A stretch of 64,000 nt of DNA from Sthenelais limicola. Taxonomy: Eukaryota > Annelida > Polychaeta > Phyllodocida > Sigalionidae. Position numbers and translations under genes: made by a program. Positions 43,766-54,230 of the stretch are shown piece by piece. The stretch lies in contig OW804096.1 in assembly GCA_942159475.1 (NCBI GenBank), positions 91,181,784-91,245,783 on the forward strand, in the 5' to 3' direction. The number at the start of each line of letters is the position of its first letter. Position 1 is the stretch's first letter. Below the pieces are notes generated by a model, which did not search any database, was not told the DNA's origin, and saw only the letters and a list, made by a program, of their open reading frames with translations.

Positions 43766-45490
43766 TGCTCTGATACCTGAAATAAAGAACCTACCACAGG
43801 AAAAAACAATTAGCCATGCACTGTGTATATGGAACCTGACATGACATTCTGATTTCACCAATCTGGTAAATAGGGCCTGACCTGTTTGCAGTCACCATTA
43901 TGGCCACATGCAACAGTGCATAACCTGTGTTAGGAACACTTAAGATTGCTACAGTAGCTCTTACAGCTGCAGCAAATGATCTGTAGTAGTTGGTCAGGGG
44001 CAGGTTAGTAGACTTTCATCCACAATTATCTGTAACTCCCTTCCAAATTTGAATTTGGTAGCATACGCTTTGGCTGGGGTACTTATTAGCAGCTGATATA
44101 GATGGTAGGACCTGTGGATGGACATGCATGATGAGGAGAGGGAACTCTACATATCAAGTAGGGGTGCTTTGTTATCAGAGAACACTTCAGCTTGTCTTTG
44201 GAGCATTGGCAGAAGCAGATATAGATCCACCTATGTTGCACATAGCAGTTCACAAGCTTAAAGAATTTAATGTTATTCACATTCTGCTATTGCATGGATA
44301 GCAGCAGTGTTCTGCACTCCCAGTATTCTAGATTTATCCTCATACATTAGATGCTCCAAATGCTTTGCTCTTTTGCCTTTTTTGAGACATGGAAAGATGA
44401 AAACAAACCACCTTAAAATCTGAACGTCTACAATGATTCTGAGGTGTTGAAACCAAAGTTGTAGGTCAATTGACACCAAGTGACCTTCAATTGTAGTTGT
44501 TTTCCTTCTGAGGATTTCTGTAGTATCCTCTTGAAACACAGGCTGGAACATTTTTCCTTTCTATTGACTCAAGAATAATGTTTCTATTATGTTTCAGCAT
44601 CAACATTTAAGTATACATGGTTTTGCTTTTACTCAGGGTCTAGTTCTGGCTATGGGTTCCTGTTGGAATAGTTAATCTCAGCTTAAGGTATACACAGGAG
44701 ACAGGTGTTATGCTGCTATTGGGTCATGCCCTTTACCCTTGATTTCAAAGTACCACACCTGTGCATGCTTACTGACCAGTTCAGGTAACAGTCAAGCAAG
44801 GCAGGATGGACAATTTTGTGTAACTACATTGAAACCCTCTTATAACTTATCTGAAGTTATCATACAAGCATATTTATTCCAGATTCATGATATTACTTGC
44901 AGCTAAAGTTTTCAAAGTCTCCAGTTACCAATCATTGCATCATATTCTGACCACATCTTTGCATTTAGAGAACAAATCCCCTAATCTTGGTAGAGTAAAA
45001 AACCTCTTCTCTCTGTGGATCCTCTAGTAGATTTATTGTGTAGAATATGAATTTCTAGTGTTAAAAGGGGCTTAGAATCACCAATCCCTTCAATTAAATG
45101 GTTGGAGAATTTATATATCATATATATATATGAATTATCATTCCCTTCTCACAGCTTAGAACTATTTCCAAGGGTAATTTCCCAAACTGGGCAGGAATCT
45201 TCATTGATCTTGTTGCTCATATTTAGATTATTGAGGCTATTATATTCAAAGCATCACACATTAGTTGTGTATTGTGAACTATGTCAGTGAGAAGGGGCAA
45301 CTAACCGGTATTGAGGTTCCTCCTCCAATCATATACCCCAAAGATTTTGTGCCTCAAATGCTATTAGAGAAAATGATACAACATACAACAATGTTGAATC
45401 TATGATGCAGTACACCTGTATGCCTAAGACAAGCTGAGGTTTACACAGACTAATATCACTAGATTTAAACTTGGAAGAGGGTTCAATTCA
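43766..45490. other. Interior of the TIR element, left side
   Basis: Only short frames are present; the longest (44551-44273, minus, 92 codons) matches nothing I recognise. No transposase motifs seen. Confidence 0.45.
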
Positions 45491-45515
45491 TAGTTCACAA
45501 TACACAAAAGCTGAC

Positions 45516-47180
45516 ATGTTTAAAGCATTACTGAACTTACGTGAAAGTGAGAAAAAAGAAAGAGACGACCAACTACGTAAGGGTATAGAAGAAAATGAGG
45601 AATTGAAAAGGAGAATGAAGACCATGGAAGAGAAATTAAACAAGGTCGACACCCACCGTATCGATCAAGCTTTGACATCTCTAGAGTCACGTACAATCTC
45701 TAACTATAGGGAAACACAATACAATGCCAACAAGATCGCCCAATTAGAAGTAGAGCTAGATAATGTTAAAATTCAAGCCAAAGACCACTACATCGTACTA
45801 GATAACATGGACAGAACGGATGAGAAAGCTATCATTGTCGCCAAAGATATAATCAGTATTATATCACCAATAGCCAATCTGGAAGACATTGACATGGCTT
45901 ATTGGGAAATTACTAGAGGAAGAGGCAAATGGTCCCCCCCACTGGTGATAAAATTCCTAAAAAAAAGTACGAGAGATGAAATCCTTGGAATTAGAGACCC
46001 CTTCGACGACCCCCGTTTTGACATCGATATTTGGCCTAATGTCGAGTATTATCAGATGCACGAATTTGTCACTAAAGAAGGCAGACAGAGAAGGAATCTG
46101 ATGAGAATCTTAGCCAAGAATGCCAGAGAAATCGGAGCTAGCGAAGAGAATACGAAAGCCAAAGGGGATAGGGTCATCATCGAGGGTGAAACGTATAATG
46201 TGAACCAGTTGAAAAGTCTCCCAACTAAATACCAACCTGCAGCTATCAGAATCGTCAAAGTTAAAAGAGGGCTCGCTTTCCAGAGTAAGTATGCCTTCCT
46301 CAGCAATTTTGCCCCAGCTGAGCTGAACTACGAAGATGAAATATTTATCTCGGTCGAACAGGCCTTCCAGTTCCATAAAGCCAAGTTTTATAAGAATGAG
46401 GAAATGGCTAACTTGATTCTACATATGAGGGAACCCACTGAAATCAAAGCTCTCGGGGATAAACTGGGAAAGTCTGAAGAGTGGAGGAAATCGGATACCA
46501 AAATTATGAGGGACCTCTTATATTGTAAATTTGAACAAAACCAAGCTCTCGCCGACAAACTTGTCGCAACAGGGACAAATGAGCTAATAGAGGCTACTGG
46601 TGACACCTACTGGGGCTCAGGATGCTTCCTGGGCGATAAGAGACTGACCAATGGGAACTGGCGTGGTAAAAACAATTTAGGGAAATTGTTACAAGAAGTA
46701 AGGGCCTCGCTCTCCAAAGGGAAACCGACGACACCCTCAAAACCAGTCCATAAAGCCCCCAAAACTCCAAGGACACAGAGAGTTTCACCTACCCCTGATA
46801 AAGATGGTTTCATCGCACCACGTCGCACCAGTCCAATGAAATCTCCTCCTACCATGCCGGAGGTCCAGACGAATAATAAATTCGATGTCCTGGGTAATAC
46901 GGACTCAATGGATAACTCCAAACGTGAAGCCTCGGTCGGAGCCGCGGCCAACTCCACTGTAAATGACACACAAGAGGAACAACGACTGAATAAGGGAATG
47001 GATTTCCTTAATAAGTCTCAATGGGTTAATATGAAACCACGTAAATCAGCAAATAAATATAAAGACATCCTGAACAAGAGTAATCGTCTACATGAAAGTC
47101 TTAGTGCCTGCTCTTCACCTAGGAATAGCAGTCCTAGGGACCACGCCCACAACGGGGAACTTGAACAATCGACGTACTGA
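45516..47180 (+). CDS. LINE ORF1 protein: coiled coil, L1-ORF1-like middle, NADAR domain
   Basis: The first ATG in the frame is at 45516 (554 codons; the frame is open from 45471). Using frame numbering from 45471: a coiled coil at about 20-105 rich in Glu/Lys; a globular middle at about 105-225 (DHYIVLDNM...WPNVEYYQ) like L1-type ORF1 proteins; then at about 272-412 a full NADAR/YbiA-family domain. The NADAR signatures are FLSNFAP, SVEQAFQFHKA (conserved Glu), CKFEQN, LIEATGDTYWGSG (conserved Trp-Gly) and GNWRGKNNLG. The tail is Pro/Ser-rich, with DKDGFIAPRR and NKFDVLG patches common in retroelement ORF1s. Known NADAR proteins hydrolyse N-glycosidic bonds, including ADP-ribose on guanine nucleosides. 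That this one does is inference. The frame is intact, unlike the damaged ORF2. Confidence 0.85.
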   Translation: MFKALLNLRESEKKERDDQLRKGIEENEELKRRMKTMEEKLNKVDTHRIDQALTSLESRTISNYRETQYNANKIAQLEVELDNVKIQAKDHYIVLDNMDRTDEKAIIVAKDIISIISPIANLEDIDMAYWEITRGRGKWSPPLVIKFLKKSTRDEILGIRDPFDDPRFDIDIWPNVEYYQMHEFVTKEGRQRRNLMRILAKNAREIGASEENTKAKGDRVIIEGETYNVNQLKSLPTKYQPAAIRIVKVKRGLAFQSKYAFLSNFAPAELNYEDEIFISVEQAFQFHKAKFYKNEEMANLILHMREPTEIKALGDKLGKSEEWRKSDTKIMRDLLYCKFEQNQALADKLVATGTNELIEATGDTYWGSGCFLGDKRLTNGNWRGKNNLGKLLQEVRASLSKGKPTTPSKPVHKAPKTPRTQRVSPTPDKDGFIAPRRTSPMKSPPTMPEVQTNNKFDVLGNTDSMDNSKREASVGAAANSTVNDTQEEQRLNKGMDFLNKSQWVNMKPRKSANKYKDILNKSNRLHESLSACSSPRNSSPRDHAHNGELEQSTY

Positions 47181-47904
47181 ACAAGAACTACTTGGATATG
47201 ACGTGATTTCAATATTTGACGATCTATATATAATACTATCTTACCTTTTAGACCAGGATATGTTCGTTTTTTGCGCATATCTTTTAAGGTATCCACCTTT
47301 ATGTGCTTGTCGATATGATCGCTGTGTGACTTACGTCCCTCAGCGGCCATATTGCTACCAATACAGGGTACGTCAATGCCGTAAAATGCTACCAACTATC
47401 GAGTAAGACTAATGCAACTAGATCGAAACAGTGATTTCTGTTAAATCATGTAAGTTCAACTATTCAGTCAATATTGTTCGTGGTGAATCCATATATTCTT
47501 GTATTTTGGGGTGTAAACAGGTTTTAAGTGTTACGACAATGACTACAAAGGTCAAGGTCGCACGGCTGACTGCCACCGATGAGCTCTCACAAGTCGCAAT
47601 CTGTAAATAACCTATGCCACCTAAATAATCAAGTAGCATTCCGGAATTTAATTTCGGATGTGAGGGTTAGTTGTCGCATTATCTCTCAAATATTCTAAAC
47701 ATTCTAGATAGAGGTTTCCTAGACAACAGCAAAGGTATTTGTTTACGACACTCTGAATAACAAGGTCAAGGTCTTACAAATGGCGACCAACAAGCCACGA
47801 TGACAGATTTTGGGAACTGTGCTAACACATTATAAGGAATTACGACTGTATAAAGGCCTCAAGGTCAGTGTTCGTGTATTACATTTCGTGGTTTACATGT
47901 GACA

Positions 47905-49383
47905 ATGTCAAGTAATATCCCTAGAATACTAGGGTCGGTGTTTCAATGTATATATTTCGATGTTCATTTATGCACAATTCGGTACACGCTAGTTATTAGA
48001 ATGATAGAGACGGCAGAGACTATTCCGAATGTACTTAGGGGGCAAACGATTGTCAGTTTAAACTGTAGAAGCCTCAGGAAGTCGGTTGAAGAGATTCATT
48101 TGGAATTTCTCGACAGGGGAATACATATTGTAGCGTTGAGCGAAACTTGGTTGGATAAATCAGATAATGTCGATTATTATCAACATCCCAAGTTCAACTT
48201 AACACGCTTAGACAGGGACTCGAGCATGCAAAAACGAGGTGGCGGTTTAGCCCTATTCACTAGAAAGGATGTGAATATAAACACGAAAAGGTATAGTCAG
48301 TTTAACATCATCGACCCATCGATCGAATGTCAATGTATCGAAACTAAAATAGGGAACTATGGAAAGTTTGTTTTGATAAATTGTTACCGGCCCCCAGCGG
48401 GACGATTTAAGATTTTCTCAGACCATATTAAAGAATTGCTGAAAGTGCTGTCCTCACATAAGAAAAAAATTGTAATATGTGGAGATTTCAACAACGATAT
48501 TCTGAAAAATGGTACGAATACTAAATCACTGGTGAATCTTCTTAGATCATATTCCCTAATGATTAAAGTGAATGAAGCAACTAGGGTGACAACCAAATCC
48601 GCCACATGCATTGATTTAGTATGCACCAACATTGAGAGCCTGACCAGTAAAATAGTAAAAACAAACATATCTGACCATTACCCCATTTTCTCAACTTTCG
48701 GTAAGAAACATACCCCAATTGCAATGAGGGAATACAAGTGGGTTAAAACTGGTACGCATGATAAGATGGCAGAGTTTTCAACGAAACTGAAGAACAGGGT
48801 AGACAGGTATGATACGAATGTTGGACGTACAAATGTCAATGATATGTGGAAAGATTTTTACAATGACATTAAACGATCAAGTGACGAAACTTTCGGCTTT
48901 ATGAGAATTAGAGTCAAGCACAAACATCAAGAGTATATAGATGCCGAGGCCAGAGAAGCTCTCAGGCAAAAGAATGTACTGTTTAAGAGGGCTATTGTCA
49001 CTAGTCGACCAGAAGATTGGGAATTAGCCAGACAAAGTAGGATAAGGGTTAATAGATTAATCTGTTCAAAAAAGAAAAATTACCTGATTCATAAGGTTAA
49101 TGATCAGAAAAATAACCCTAGAAAATTCTGGAAATCGCTCAATGAAATTTACAACCCCAGAAACAATGAAAATACAGAGCGTATTGAAGATTTCATTACT
49201 CCGAATGGCAGAAAAAGTGGACTCGAAGCCCTGGAGTATGCCAATGAGTTTTTTGCAAATATTGGGGCCTCTGAGGATAACGTTATAACTTTCTGTCCAA
49301 TCGGTACCAATTTATTAGATACCAGAAGATCAGAACAAATACTACAGCGGTTGAAAATGGGGTACCCCAGGGCTCCCTATTAG
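47905..49383 (+). CDS. LINE ORF2, endonuclease part
   Basis: The ATG at 47905 is chosen over the upstream GTG. An APE-type endonuclease is recognised by SLNCRSLR, LSETWLD (catalytic Glu), GDFNNDIL, a TCIDLVCTN segment and SDHYPI (Asp-His). A linker with basic helices follows (YLIHKVNDQKNNPRKFWKS) to the start of the RT region (YANEFFANIG). Coding then jumps, with a frame change, to the RT motif ENGVPQGSLLAPLLF at about 49350. The RT fingers and first catalytic Asp motif are therefore deleted and this ORF2 cannot work. The spacing from ORF1 is about 725 bases. Jockey/CR1-like by its motifs; exact clade not assigned. Confidence 0.88.
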   Translation: MSSNIPRILGSVFQCIYFDVHLCTIRYTLVIRMIETAETIPNVLRGQTIVSLNCRSLRKSVEEIHLEFLDRGIHIVALSETWLDKSDNVDYYQHPKFNLTRLDRDSSMQKRGGGLALFTRKDVNINTKRYSQFNIIDPSIECQCIETKIGNYGKFVLINCYRPPAGRFKIFSDHIKELLKVLSSHKKKIVICGDFNNDILKNGTNTKSLVNLLRSYSLMIKVNEATRVTTKSATCIDLVCTNIESLTSKIVKTNISDHYPIFSTFGKKHTPIAMREYKWVKTGTHDKMAEFSTKLKNRVDRYDTNVGRTNVNDMWKDFYNDIKRSSDETFGFMRIRVKHKHQEYIDAEAREALRQKNVLFKRAIVTSRPEDWELARQSRIRVNRLICSKKKNYLIHKVNDQKNNPRKFWKSLNEIYNPRNNENTERIEDFITPNGRKSGLEALEYANEFFANIGASEDNVITFCPIGTNLLDTRRSEQILQRLKMGYPRAPY

Positions 49384-50264
49384 CCCCCCTCCTCTTTAAC
49401 ATTTTTATCAATGATTTAAAGGAGATGGATTTCCCTGGTCAGCTTATTTTATATGCTGACGATGCGGTGATACTTGTTGAAAGCGAAAACCAGATAGATC
49501 TTCATGAAAAAGCCCAAAAAACCATTACAAAATACACAAAATGGTGTGATGAAAATTTTCTGAAACCTAATGTTAAAAAAACAAAGTATCAACTCTTCGG
49601 CAGCAGAAATGTTCTGAAAAACTTCCAGGATCTTATGTGTAAGGGCGTGGTCATTGAGAGAACTCGTTCGTTCAAATACTTGGGTACGATCATAAATGAA
49701 AGTCTATCGTGCAAAGAACATTTTGACAAACAGTTACGAACTGTGAACTGGAAGATTGGGGATATCTGCCGTAGAAGAAAATTCATGAACGATACGATTT
49801 GTTGTCAGATCATGAAGACATACGTCTTGCCAATTTTGGAATTTTCCAATTTTCTAATCCTGAACCTCGGTAAAGAAATGAGGAAGAAAATTCAAAAAAG
49901 CTGGAACAAGGCTCTTAGAGTTTCCTTTGGTCATGACAAATCTAATCATGAACTAGTGAGGCTCTCAGGGCTCTTGCCACTTGATAAGAGAGCCGAAATC
50001 ACATCTCTCAAACTGATTTTCGACAGACAAAATAACTATGAAATTTTGGAAGCTGGTGATAGGCCCCTCCGAAATAGGCAAGACAAAATGTTTAAATTGA
50101 GAAGGGTGAGGAGTGAAAAGGCTAGAATGAGCGTTTTTTACAAAGGTAAACAAGTATGGAATAACCTTCCCCAACAGCTAAGGTTGGAACGAGATAGAGA
50201 GACCTTTATTAAAGAGGTGAAAAAGAAATACTGGGAGAACTATAACACTGATAACCCTGGTTGA
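49348..50264 (+). pseudogene. LINE ORF2, reverse transcriptase C-terminal part (out of frame after deletion)
   Basis: It starts in the RT motif ENGVPQGSLLAPLLFNIF, in a different frame from the endonuclease part. It then has YADDAVIL (catalytic pair), KYTKWCDENFLKPNVKKTK, FKYLGTIINESL (thumb) and a C-terminal region ending NYNTDNPG. There are no further stops. Roughly 150-200 residues of RT between the linker and this point are absent compared with typical LINE RTs (an estimate from family layout). Its 3' UTR runs to the A tail at 50672. Confidence 0.85.
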
Positions 50265-50869
50265 AAGTATCCCAACTTTGATATCCAATCGTATGTTTTT
50301 TTTTTTTATGTTGTACACGTCTAAGATAAGTCGTATCAACCCTCTAATGGAGGTTATAATTCTTCATATAATTATCCAGTATATGATTATTGTGATGCTC
50401 TTACCTCACCAGAAAATAAATTATCCGTATATAAGGTGAAAAGAGTAAGTCAAAGTTTGATGGACTGGATTGTTTTATTTTCTTTTATTATTTTCTTTAC
50501 TGACTTAGTCACATTTCGGTGATTGTAAAACATGTTCGACCCCTATGGTCTCCTAAGGCAACGCACTAAGACACCCGGGTAGGGCTCACTTGCGTCTTTT
50601 CTTTATAGATACATCTTATCAATTTAATTTAGTGTAACTGGCCTTCCAAATGAAATAAAAAAAAAAAAAAAATGATTGTAGTTCACAATTCCCTCATGTA
50701 TCTACCTAGTGCCCTCTGGCTCTTACTACAAATTGTTTACTTCCTTCAAAGGATTAAACTTGGAATGTACTCCAGTTGTGACCCTGTAAGCTGCCTTATG
50801 CAGGAGGGAAATTGGTATTTCTTGAAGTATCAGAGAAATACATTATGCTATTCTTTTTACATACACCAT

Positions 50870-51838
50870 TCAAAAGGCTTGTCTAACCAGTTTTTATTAC
50901 AGAAACTCATTTCCTAGTGTGCTTGATCATAAATGCTTTCATACAAAATGAGGTGAATTTCATTTTCACTTCACAGGATGCATTTGCTGGATACATGTCT
51001 TCTCTGTAGCAGTATACTAACTTGATAAATATTATCTATATGGATTTAACTATTGTTCCATTGGATTCCCAGTGCCTGGAAACATTAAAAAAGGGTATTC
51101 AGACTTGAATATATGTCAATTCTACACTTATAGTTATAGCGTTTATAAGTATAGAGGCGGCCATTTTGTTTTTGAGATTTTGGGCATGGTCCCCCACCTA
51201 GATTTTTTGCATTTAAGCATGTTAATAACAGGCACTCATACTACCCAAAACTGTTGAGAAACCTGTTGCAATTTGTCCTAGGTTTAGCCTTTTTTGAGCT
51301 AGATTGCCTGAACCAAATTACTATGCAGATTTGTGGCTAAATTCCCATTAACCAACAATTCTAATAGTAAAAAAAACATAATAGTGAACTGCTAATGTTA
51401 TATCAACTAACAAGACTGAATATTTTGCTTTAATGAAATGAATAAAGGATTTGTGTATAAGAATTAAAAGATATTTGAAGTATTTCTAATCATTTTTCAG
51501 GGAAATATGTGAAAAATGACCTATAACGCCCCCTAGTGGAAAGGCATCATGTGCTTTGGATTTTATCTTTATTCTATTGGATTCCCTGACATGGAAAACA
51601 TAGAAATGCACACAAAAATCACTCATTTATGTTAACTAGAACCAAAGTTATGTGCATTTATTGTCTCAGCGGCCATCTTGGACGCCATCTTGAATTTCGG
51701 TATGATAAAATGTTCGAAAAAATTGCAGACATCGATTTTTGAATTCTACTCATTGAATACTACAAAAAAATGTTTGTCTGCAAAAATTAACATGAATTCC
51801 ACACGGGAGCCATTTTTTTGACATAAGCAAATAGACTA
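50870..51838 (-). repeat. Right terminal inverted repeat
   Basis: Inverted partner of 42785-43765. It ends TAGACTA next to the AGA duplication. Confidence 0.8.
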
Positions 51839-51841
51839 AGA

Positions 51842-53181
51842 TGAGAAACCCTAAATTTAAAGTAGAAAAGGCTTCCAAATCTTCGGAGAAAGTGAAGAAG
51901 GATTCTCGCAAAGTGGTGAAAACAAAGAAGAAAAAGGTTGGTGCCAAAGCCTCGGTCTCCAAGGATCCACCCACGAAGCCTGCAAGCGAGCCACGCTTGT
52001 CACCTGCTGAGGAGGCCGAGTCAGATACTCAGGATGACCGGAAAGTTCCGGAGGAATTCGCCCACATTGTCCGGCCACCAACCATCAAATACGGTTCCAA
52101 ACCTAAGGACTTTAGAGAGAAGAGATGTGTGCCCATTGTACCAAAGGGATGTGATTCGGAAACGGAGGAAAGCATTTATTTTCTTGATTCGGATTCTTCT
52201 CTCGTGGTGAAATATACTGACTGGATCTCCGGCATTTTGGCACGTTGCCAAGATCTGCCCGGAGATGTCCGGAGAGATTTAGAAAGCCTTGCCTTCAAGA
52301 CAAACCAGGATGGAGGTGCCTGTCCTTTCCTCAGGTGTGGAGGCAAGGTCTTGGGAAACAAACTATGTTGGCTTCGCCATGTGGAAGAGAATCACCTCCC
52401 TAAACGTTGGATATACACTTGTGGCATAAGAAACAAAAACACTGGAATCCAATGCACGAATAAACAGCTTCGTGTTGTTTCTGTTGTGAGGCATATGATG
52501 TGGACACATAACATTAGACAAACGCACGCCTCCATGAGATGTTACAATAATGCCCACAAATTTGTGACTCTTGTGGACAACAAGGACTTTGATTCTTTCG
52601 ATCGGACATCTGCTGTTCCTTGGAAAAGAATTCCCTCTGAATCGTTGGCCTCTATGAGGAAAAAGAATCATATAGACATGCCTGTGGACTTTTGCGAGTT
52701 GGCACCAATTGTTGATGACGAGATTTCCGACGATCTGTTGGAGCTAGAGAAATCCGATGTTAAAACAATTCGACTTCTTTCCCAAACGGAGATGGCCATC
52801 ACCAAAGCCCACACAATGTTCGCACAATGTGTGAAAGCTGTGCATGACGATTTTACAAAATTTTCCGCCTCTACTAGGCACTCCAAGGAAATTTCAGACG
52901 AGAAGGCTGCAATCACTGATGAGATGCTAGGCTATAAACTTCAAATCAAGCTGCACGGACATACACAGAAGCAGCTCGAAGATGAACTGAGAGAGTCACA
53001 GGCGGAGGTGAGAAGGCTGAGCATTGTGTTAGAACAGCAGAAGGAATTGTTATCGACAAAAGATGAAGAGATCCGGAGGTTGAAAGCTTCCAAGGATGAA
53101 GATCCGGACAGTGACAATGATTTTCCAGGATTCACGCGGGAGCAAGCCGCCTCTATCCGGGCAATGATGCGTAAATCTTAA
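51842..53181 (+). CDS. E2 ORF3: CCHH zinc-finger and coiled-coil protein (main part)
   Basis: Open frame from ATG 51841 (446 codons), continuing the 5' fragment at 42754-42784 across the nested insertion. Lys-rich N-terminus (KTKKKKVG), acidic patch at 57-66, then finger 1 with C161/C166 and H180/H185 (CPFLRC...HVEENH) and finger 2 with C194/C205 and H218/H223 (YTC...RHMMWTH). A long coiled coil lies at about 355-435 (ELRESQAEVRRLSIVLEQQKE pattern), and the C-terminus is acidic. The finger spacing C-x4-C...H-x4-H and the order fingers then coiled coil match E1 ORF3, though sequence identity is low. No signal peptide or membrane segment. It lies directly before the PPT and 3' LTR. Function unknown; DNA or RNA binding and oligomerisation are inferred. 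Confidence 0.82.
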
Positions 53182-53473
53182 TTTATTTTCATGAACATTT
53201 GTTGATATTATATGTTCCATATTTTACTTTTGAGATTCCATGTTGGTTTCATTGTTGGATACAAACGGACCCTTGCAACTGTTTTGCTTCAAGAAATTTA
53301 ATTGTTGGTATTTTATATGCCCAAGGATATTTTTTTTTTTTCTCGTGGTGCTATTGTTGATGCTCTTTAGCATCCTTATGATCGTTTTATTTGATGTTGA
53401 CTGGGGTTTAACCTTTACATAAAATTTCAGTTTTAAAATATGTTTTTCCTCACTCAAAAATTTTATTTTCCTT

Positions 53474-53487
53474 GGTTGGGGGGGGAG
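53474..53487 (+). promoter_or_regulatory. E2 polypurine tract
   Basis: GGTTGGGGGGGGAG ends exactly at the 3' LTR start. Confidence 0.85.
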
Positions 53488-54187
53488 TGTTACGATCATA
53501 TATAATATTTCTATGGACTTGCTAAGGATATCCGGGATTCTCCAGGATACTCCGGAATGCTCCGGGATTCTCCGGGAAACTCCGAGGTAAACGTGTAGTT
53601 CACCTGGCAGCCGTTGGGCGTCTTCATGTGCAGAGCAGCTGATTTTCCAGAATTATTATAAAGATCTAATTATTGCTTAATATTGATTAAACATTCGCGC
53701 GAAATACTTTCACTATATTATGCTAAACATTGCTCTAATTTATCATGTATTTTATATTTGTCATTTCACATTATGTATATGTATATTCCTCACTTTGGTA
53801 CAAATACCTTGATGTATATGTTCATGATTTAATAAGGTTCCAACAGAGCTTTTGTATGGTCAGGTTGGAGACAAACCTCTCTGCCTCAGCAAGGACAGCA
53901 GGAATAAAACTGGAATTGCAGATGTACTTTCTTGATGTTCTTCTTTAACTCGGAGCGATGTTAAAACATAGAATATTTCCTCCCTTTGCCTTTAACTCCG
54001 GAGATTAGTTCTTTCCCCCACTATCCTTATTATATTCATAATATATTGATAATATAATCTCGCAGAAGTAACCTATACGATCACTTTATATGAATATCGG
54101 TAGTGTTTAAGCCTGGAAGAGATCCGGAGGCGATTCTACAGAGAACTCGACAACTCATTGGAAAGAACATAGGTCATAATCACAACA
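53488..54187 (+). repeat. E2 3' LTR (700 bp)
   Basis: Direct partner of 37590-38289 with three substitutions; followed by the CACG duplication. Confidence 0.95.
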
Positions 54188-54230
54188 CACGCTACACTAC
54201 CATGTATACAGTGGCCGCATATAGTCTACC

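Larger units (their letters stand above)
45502..50672 (+). mobile_element. LINE (APE-type endonuclease) carrying a NADAR domain in ORF1
   Basis: It carries ORF1 (45516-47180), ORF2 (47905-50264 with an internal deletion), a 3' UTR and a 16-base A tail at 50657-50672 preceded by AATAAA. An 11-base perfect direct repeat TAGTTCACAAT lies just before ORF1 (45491-45501) and just after the tail (50679-50689), extendable with mismatches. I read this as the target-site duplication, so the LINE inserted into the TIR element. It starts only 14 bases before the ORF1 ATG, so most of a 5' UTR is missing or naturally very short. Confidence 0.75.
42785..51838. mobile_element. 9-kb element with ~1-kb terminal inverted repeats, nested in E2 ORF3
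   Basis: Left end TAGTCTAGTTGCTTATGTC and right end (reverse complement) TAGTCTATTTGCTTATGTC begin imperfect inverted repeats. These extend roughly 0.95-1 kb inward on each side (to about 43765 and 50870). The 3-base AGA flanks both ends (42782-42784 and 51839-51841). Removing the element with one AGA restores register of ORF3, which supports these ends. Without the LINE inside, it would be about 3.9 kb. I find no recognisable transposase, so superfamily is unknown; it is either non-autonomous or of an undescribed type. Confidence 0.8.
37590..54187 (+). mobile_element. E2: gag-less Ty3/Gypsy LTR retrotransposon with nested insertions
   Basis: Two 700-bp LTRs (TGTTACG...CACAACA) differ at three positions. 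CACG flanks both ends (37586-37589 and 54188-54191) as a 4-bp target duplication. Order: 5' LTR, tRNA-His-type PBS, a pol that starts in the middle of protease (no gag), integrase, an 830-base promoter-like spacer, ORF3, PPT, 3' LTR. ORF3 is interrupted near its 5' end by a TIR element (42785-51838) that itself contains a LINE. Pol has an in-frame TGA and a changed catalytic residue. Pol and ORF3 are clearly related to E1 but well diverged, so these are two families of one lineage. Confidence 0.95.

Noticed and set aside
45471..50264. NADAR ORF plus endonuclease/RT as cargo genes of the TIR element
   Set aside because: The poly(A) tail and the 11-bp flanking duplication fit a LINE inserted into the element. 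I keep this as the preferred reading, not proof.
42784..51840. 8-bp target duplication (ATAGTCTA/ATAGACTA) for the TIR element, as in hAT-like transposons
   Set aside because: These bases match better as part of the inverted repeat (TAGTCTA/TAGACTA perfect), and the AGA duplication restores ORF3 register whereas the 8-bp reading does not.
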